DNA of 64,000 nucleotides, from positions 136,073 to 200,072 of the forward strand of contig JALHMR010000002.1 in the NCBI GenBank assembly GCA_022843945.1, written 5' to 3'. Every line of letters starts with the position of its first letter. Positions within the stretch are counted from its first letter, which is position 1. The DNA comes from Rhodospirillaceae bacterium (GTDB taxonomy: Bacteria; Pseudomonadota; Alphaproteobacteria; CACIAM-22H2). Below the pieces are notes generated by a model. That model saw only the letters and a program-made list of their open reading frames with translations, did no database searches and was not told where the DNA came from. Positions 60,440 to 64,000 of this stretch are shown here, piece after piece. A program made the position numbers and the translations under genes.

Positions 60440-61774
60440 ATGACACTGCTCGGGCCGCTATTCGCGCCGGACGAGGTTCGCGACGTCTTCTCGGACCGCG
60501 CCTGCCTGCAGGCCATGCTCGACGTCGAGGCGGCGCTGGCGCGCGCCGAGGCGACGGCCGGGGTCATTCCCAGGGCGGCGGCGCCGGCCATCCAGGCCAA
60601 ATGCCGCGCCGAGTTGTTCGATCTCGAGGCGATCGCCAAGGCCGCCCCCAACGGCGGCAACCTGGCGATTCCGCTGGTCAGGCAGCTCACCGCCCTGGTG
60701 AAGACGGACGACGCCGAGGCGTCGCGCTTCGTCCATTGGGGGGCGACCAGCCAGGACATCATCGATACGGGGCTGGTGCTGCAGCTGCGCGCCTTCCTGC
60801 CGCTGCTTGAGAAAGACCTGGCGCGCTTGAGCGAGGCGCTCGCGGCTCTCGCCAGGAAACACAAGGACACGCCCGAGGTCGGCCGCACCTGGCTGCAGCA
60901 GGCGTTGCCGGTGACCTTCGGCTTGAAGGCGGCGGGCTGGCTCGACGGGATCGAGCGCCAGCGCGGGCGTCTCGCCGAGCTGAAGGCGCGGCTGTTCGTC
61001 GTGCAGTTCGGCGGGGCGGCGGGGACCTTGGCGGCGCTGGGGCCGAAGGGCCTGGACGTGGCGTCGGCCCTGGCCGGCGAGCTCAAACTGGCTCTGCCCG
61101 ATATGCCCTGGCACGGCCAGCGCGACCGCTTCGCGGAAGCCGGCGCGACCTTCGGCCTGATCATCGGTTCATTGGCGAAGATGGCTCGCGACGTGTCGCT
61201 GCTGATGCAGACCGAAATCGGTGAGGTACAGGAGCCGGCGGGCGAGGGGCGGGGCGGCTCGTCGACCATGCCGCACAAGCGCAACCCCGTGGCTAGCGCC
61301 TCGGTGTTGGCGGCGGCGACGCGCGCGCCCGGTCTTGTGGCGACCCTGCTGCAGGCCATGGCGCCGGAGCATGAGCGCGGCCTGGGCGGCTGGCAGGCGG
61401 AATGGGTGGTCCTGCCGGAGCTGGCCGTGCTGGCCGGCGGGGCGGCGCGCACCATGGGCGAGACCATGGAAGGGCTGGAGCTCAATGCCGGTCGTATGGC
61501 CGAGAATCTCGAGTGCACGCAAGGCCTGGTCCTGGCCGAGGCGGTGCAGATGGCGCTGGGCGCCAAGATTGGCCGCGACGTGGCCCATGACCTGATCGAG
61601 AAGGCCAGCCGCCGGGCGCTGGCCGAGGGCCAGCATCTGCGCGACGTCTTGACCGCGGACCCGGCCGTGACCCAGCATCTGGCGAAAGCCGAGATCGGGC
61701 GCCTGCTCGATGCCAGGAACTACCTGGGCCAGGCGGCCGCGCTCGTCGAGCGCGTCCTGGCCGCGAAGAAATAA
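60440..61774 (+). CDS. pcaB: 3-carboxy-cis,cis-muconate cycloisomerase
   Basis: A 444-residue member of the fumarase/aspartase superfamily with the signature GSSTMPHKRNP (residues 274-284) and HWGATSQDIIDTG. It converts 3-carboxymuconate to 4-carboxymuconolactone. Length and C-terminal ADSL_C-type region fit PcaB. It lies 40 bp downstream of pcaG and 13 bp upstream of pcaD. Confidence 0.95.
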   Translation: MTLLGPLFAPDEVRDVFSDRACLQAMLDVEAALARAEATAGVIPRAAAPAIQAKCRAELFDLEAIAKAAPNGGNLAIPLVRQLTALVKTDDAEASRFVHWGATSQDIIDTGLVLQLRAFLPLLEKDLARLSEALAALARKHKDTPEVGRTWLQQALPVTFGLKAAGWLDGIERQRGRLAELKARLFVVQFGGAAGTLAALGPKGLDVASALAGELKLALPDMPWHGQRDRFAEAGATFGLIIGSLAKMARDVSLLMQTEIGEVQEPAGEGRGGSSTMPHKRNPVASASVLAAATRAPGLVATLLQAMAPEHERGLGGWQAEWVVLPELAVLAGGAARTMGETMEGLELNAGRMAENLECTQGLVLAEAVQMALGAKIGRDVAHDLIEKASRRALAEGQHLRDVLTADPAVTQHLAKAEIGRLLDARNYLGQAAALVERVLAAKK

Positions 61775-61787
61775 AGGGAGAAGACCA

Positions 61788-62573
61788 GTGCCTCATGTCC
61801 AAGCCGATGGCGCCAAGATCAACTACCGCTTCGACGGCGACGAGAAGAAGCCCGTGCTCGTGCTGTCGAACTCGCTCGGCACCAACTACACGATGTGGGA
61901 CGACCAGATCCCGGCCTTTACCCAGCACTTCCGCGTGCTGCGCTACGACCAGCGCGGCCATGGCGGCTCGGACGTGACGCCGGGTCCGTACTCGATCGAA
62001 AGGCTGGGCAGGGATGTCGTGGCCCTGCTCGACGGGCTGAAGATCGACAAGGCCAATTTCCTCGGCCTGTCGATGGGCGGCATGACCGGCATGTGGCTGG
62101 GCTACAGCGCCGGCAAGCGCTTCGACAAGCTCATCCTGAGCAACACCTCTGGTCACACCACCATGCCTGACGCCTGGACCCAGCGTATCGCCTCGGTCAA
62201 GAAGGACGGCATGGAGGCGCTGGCCGCCACCTTGCCGGAGCGCTGGTTCACCGAGGGCTTCCGCAAGTCCAATCCCCAGGCCGTGGCGCGCATCATCGGG
62301 CTGGCGGCCAAGACCAGTGCCGCCGGCTATATCGCCTGCTGCGAGGCGATCCGCGAGATGAACCAGCTCGATGCGGTCGGCAGGATCGCCAACCCGACCC
62401 TGGTCATCGCCGGGGCGAGCGACCCGGCCACGCCGCCGGCCGCCGGCAAGGCGGTCGCCGACCGCATCAAGGGCAGCAAGTATGTCGAGCTGCCGGCGGC
62501 GCACCTGGCGAATGTCGAGCTCGGCGAGCGCTACACCAAGACGGTTCTCGACTTCCTCACGGGAGGGAAATGA
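61788..62573 (+). CDS. pcaD: 3-oxoadipate enol-lactonase
   Basis: A 261-residue alpha/beta hydrolase from a GTG start at 61788, which has GGGAG 7 nt upstream. The nucleophile elbow is GLSMGGMTG, the oxyanion region LSNSLGTNYTMW, the acid is in IAGASDPATPP and the His is in PAAHLANVE. It hydrolyses 3-oxoadipate enol-lactone to 3-oxoadipate. Its stop overlaps the pcaC start (ATGA). Confidence 0.93.
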   Translation: MPHVQADGAKINYRFDGDEKKPVLVLSNSLGTNYTMWDDQIPAFTQHFRVLRYDQRGHGGSDVTPGPYSIERLGRDVVALLDGLKIDKANFLGLSMGGMTGMWLGYSAGKRFDKLILSNTSGHTTMPDAWTQRIASVKKDGMEALAATLPERWFTEGFRKSNPQAVARIIGLAAKTSAAGYIACCEAIREMNQLDAVGRIANPTLVIAGASDPATPPAAGKAVADRIKGSKYVELPAAHLANVELGERYTKTVLDFLTGGK

Positions 62574-62959
62574 TGGCCGACGACCGGGAGCGCTACGACG
62601 CCGGCATGAAGGTGCGCCGGGCGGTGCTCGGCGACGCCCATGTCGATCGCTCGCTGGAGCGCCGCACGCCCTTCAACCAGGAGTTCCAGGATCTCATCAC
62701 CCGCTACGCCTGGGGTGAGATCTGGACACGGCCGGGCCTGCCGCGGCGCGAGCGGAGCCTGATCGTGCTGGCGCTGATGATCGCCCTCAACCGGGCCGAC
62801 GAGTTCAAGATGCACGTGCGCGCCGCCTTCAACAACGGTCTGACGCGCGACGACATCAAGGAAGTGATCATGCAATGCGCCATCTACGCCGGCGTGCCGG
62901 CGGCGAACTCGGCGTTTCATCAGGCGGAGGAAGTCTTCGCCGCCATGGAGAAGAAATGA
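62570..62959 (+). CDS. pcaC: 4-carboxymuconolactone decarboxylase
   Basis: A 129-residue CMD-family enzyme: YDAGMKVRRAVLGDAHVDRS, FNQEFQDLITRYAWGEIWTR, and KMHVRAAFNNGLTRDDIKEV with the conserved His. It lacks the CxxC of AhpD-like members, consistent with a true decarboxylase. It overlaps pcaD at its start and the fourth TTT protein gene at its end (both ATGA). Confidence 0.94.
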   Translation: MMADDRERYDAGMKVRRAVLGDAHVDRSLERRTPFNQEFQDLITRYAWGEIWTRPGLPRRERSLIVLALMIALNRADEFKMHVRAAFNNGLTRDDIKEVIMQCAIYAGVPAANSAFHQAEEVFAAMEKK

Positions 62960-63912
62960 TGCGTTGGCTGCTCGCTCTCATCCTCGTTGCCCTAGCCGTT
63001 CCGGCCGAGGCGCAAACCTACCCGCAGCGCCCGGTGCGCGTGGTGATCGGCTTCGGGCCCGGCGGCGTCGCCGATATCGTCGCCCGCACCGTGGCGCCGA
63101 AGCTGACCGAGGCGCTCGGCCAGCAGGTGGTGGTCGAGAACCGCCCGAGTGCCGGTGGCATCGTCGCCGCCGAGACCGTAGCCAAGGCCGAGCCCGACGG
63201 CCACACGCTGCTGCTGATCAGCGGCGGCAACGCTGTCAGCGCCTCGCTCTACAAGTCGCTGAGCTATGACCCGATCAACGATTTCGCCATGGTCTCCAGC
63301 CTCGGCTTCTTCGACCTCGCCCTGGTCGTCGACCCGTCCTCGCCGATCAAGTCCCTCAAGGACCTGATCCAGGCGGCCAAGGACAAGCCCGGCACGATCA
63401 ACCTCGGCACCATCGGCATCGGCAGCACCCAGCACCTTTCGGGCGAGCTGTTCAAGAGCATGTCCGGGGCGAACATCGTCATCGTCAACTACCGCAACAC
63501 GCCCGGCGTGATGACCGCGCTCAAGGGCGGCGAGATCCAGGTAGCCTTCGAGTTCCTGGCGCCGCTCGCCGGCCAGATCAAGCAGGGCGGGGTGCTGGCG
63601 CTCGGCGCCACCAACAGCAAGCGCTCGGCCATGCTGCCCGAGGTCCCGACCATCAGCGAGAGCGGCCTGGCTGGCTACGAGGCGACCTCGTGGAACGGCA
63701 TCGCGGCGCCCGCCAGGACGCCGGCCGCCGTGATCCGCCGGCTCAACCAGGAGCTGGTCAAGATCGCCGACATGCCCGACGTCAAGGCGCGCCTGCTCGA
63801 GCTCGGCGTCGAGGCGCGCGGCAGCACGCCGGAATGGCTGCGCGACTACTTCCTCGCCGAATCGAAGAAATGGGGCCAGGTGATCGAGCGCGCCGGCATC
63901 GAGAAGCAGTGA
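62956..63912 (+). CDS. TTT/Bug solute-binding protein 4, coupled to the pca genes
   Basis: A 318-residue periplasmic binding protein with signal peptide (RWLLALILVALAVPAEAQ) and mature start TYPQRPVRVVIGFGPGGVAD, then VVENRPSAGGIVAAETVAKA. It overlaps the pcaC stop and the downstream amidohydrolase start, so it is part of the aromatic operon. Its ligand is probably protocatechuate or a related aromatic acid, by context. Confidence 0.93.
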   Translation: MMRWLLALILVALAVPAEAQTYPQRPVRVVIGFGPGGVADIVARTVAPKLTEALGQQVVVENRPSAGGIVAAETVAKAEPDGHTLLLISGGNAVSASLYKSLSYDPINDFAMVSSLGFFDLALVVDPSSPIKSLKDLIQAAKDKPGTINLGTIGIGSTQHLSGELFKSMSGANIVIVNYRNTPGVMTALKGGEIQVAFEFLAPLAGQIKQGGVLALGATNSKRSAMLPEVPTISESGLAGYEATSWNGIAAPARTPAAVIRRLNQELVKIADMPDVKARLLELGVEARGSTPEWLRDYFLAESKKWGQVIERAGIEKQ

Positions 63913-64000
63913 AGTCCTGCCAGCCGCCGGTCGCCCATCCGCGCAAGCCCCGCTACAAGCCGCCGGAAGGGGCCTGCGACGCGCATTGCCACGTCTTCGG
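63909..64000 (+). CDS. Amidohydrolase-family protein, N-terminal fragment (runs off the window)
   Basis: The first 30 codons from a GTG at 63909 that overlaps the TTT gene stop (GTGA). The peptide ends PEGACDAHCHVF, the start of the DxHxH-type metal motif, with the YKPPEGACDAH spacing of the 2-pyrone-4,6-dicarboxylate hydrolase (LigI-like) branch. If so, the operon would join ortho cleavage of protocatechuate with a step of the 4,5-cleavage route. The assignment rests on one motif. Confidence 0.65.
   Translation, partial: MKSCQPPVAHPRKPRYKPPEGACDAHCHVF

Noticed and set aside
1-64000. CRISPR array, tRNA/rRNA genes, transposase or integrase genes
   Set aside because: I searched both strands by eye and found no regular spacer repeats, tRNA-like cloverleafs or recombinase motifs; small or divergent cases could be missed.

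Overview
The window is high-GC bacterial DNA, densely packed with genes, with many ATGA-type overlaps. Its gene content points to a metabolically versatile soil or water alphaproteobacterium: several orphan tripartite tricarboxylate (TTT/Bug) solute-binding proteins, Cox/xanthine-dehydrogenase-type molybdoenzymes, Liv, Tau/Ssu and Dpp ABC importers, DUF6524 and DUF6455 proteins, and mitofilin-like proteins. I cannot name the genus. No tRNA, rRNA, CRISPR array, insertion sequence or phage module was recognised.

Layout. 1-8.8 kb: the start of an acyl-CoA dehydrogenase gene, a branched-chain-amino-acid-type ABC importer whose LivM, LivG and LivF parts form one polypeptide, an MFS carrier, an NTF2-like protein with a PuuE-like deacetylase, and a thiolase-like protein. 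9.4-24.2 kb (minus strand): a Tau/Ssu-type ABC importer, a cyanuric acid hydrolase/barbiturase-family amidohydrolase, an NCS2 nucleobase permease, a three-subunit molybdenum hydroxylase, HyuA/HyuB, a GNAT and a LysR regulator. This reads as uptake and stepwise opening of an N-heterocycle such as a pyrimidine, triazine or hydantoin. 24.4-29.5 kb (plus): a five-gene Dpp/Opp-type importer. 29.5-33.7 kb: small mixed genes, including an AMMECR1-domain protein and an exported beta-carbonic anhydrase.

33.8-45.9 kb is the most unusual part. Fourteen genes on alternating strands nearly all encode envelope or membrane proteins: a ParA-like ATPase, two proteins resembling the C-terminal domain of mitofilin/Mic60 (one with a coiled coil, one without), two orphan periplasmic-binding-fold proteins, a multi-pass membrane protein, two small exported proteins, two DUF6524 paralogues flanking an MlaA-family protein that lacks a lipobox, a 563-residue membrane-anchored protein, and an exported protein built of 22-residue repeats. 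The mitofilin-like genes lie outside the heme-gene setting usual for bacterial Mic60. I infer an undescribed envelope-organisation system.

46-64 kb: a carboxymuconolactone-decarboxylase-like protein, an M24 protein with an altered metal site, a very large subtilisin-vWA protein, a LacI regulator, a beta-hydroxyacid dehydrogenase, three tandem TTT binding proteins, an SMP-30 lactonase and a pcaHGBDC protocatechuate ortho-cleavage operon, followed by a fourth TTT binding protein and the start of an amidohydrolase gene. An identical 14-bp LacI-type palindrome lies about 40 bp upstream of both the 46.0 kb and the 54.1 kb genes, which suggests one regulator controls both units.
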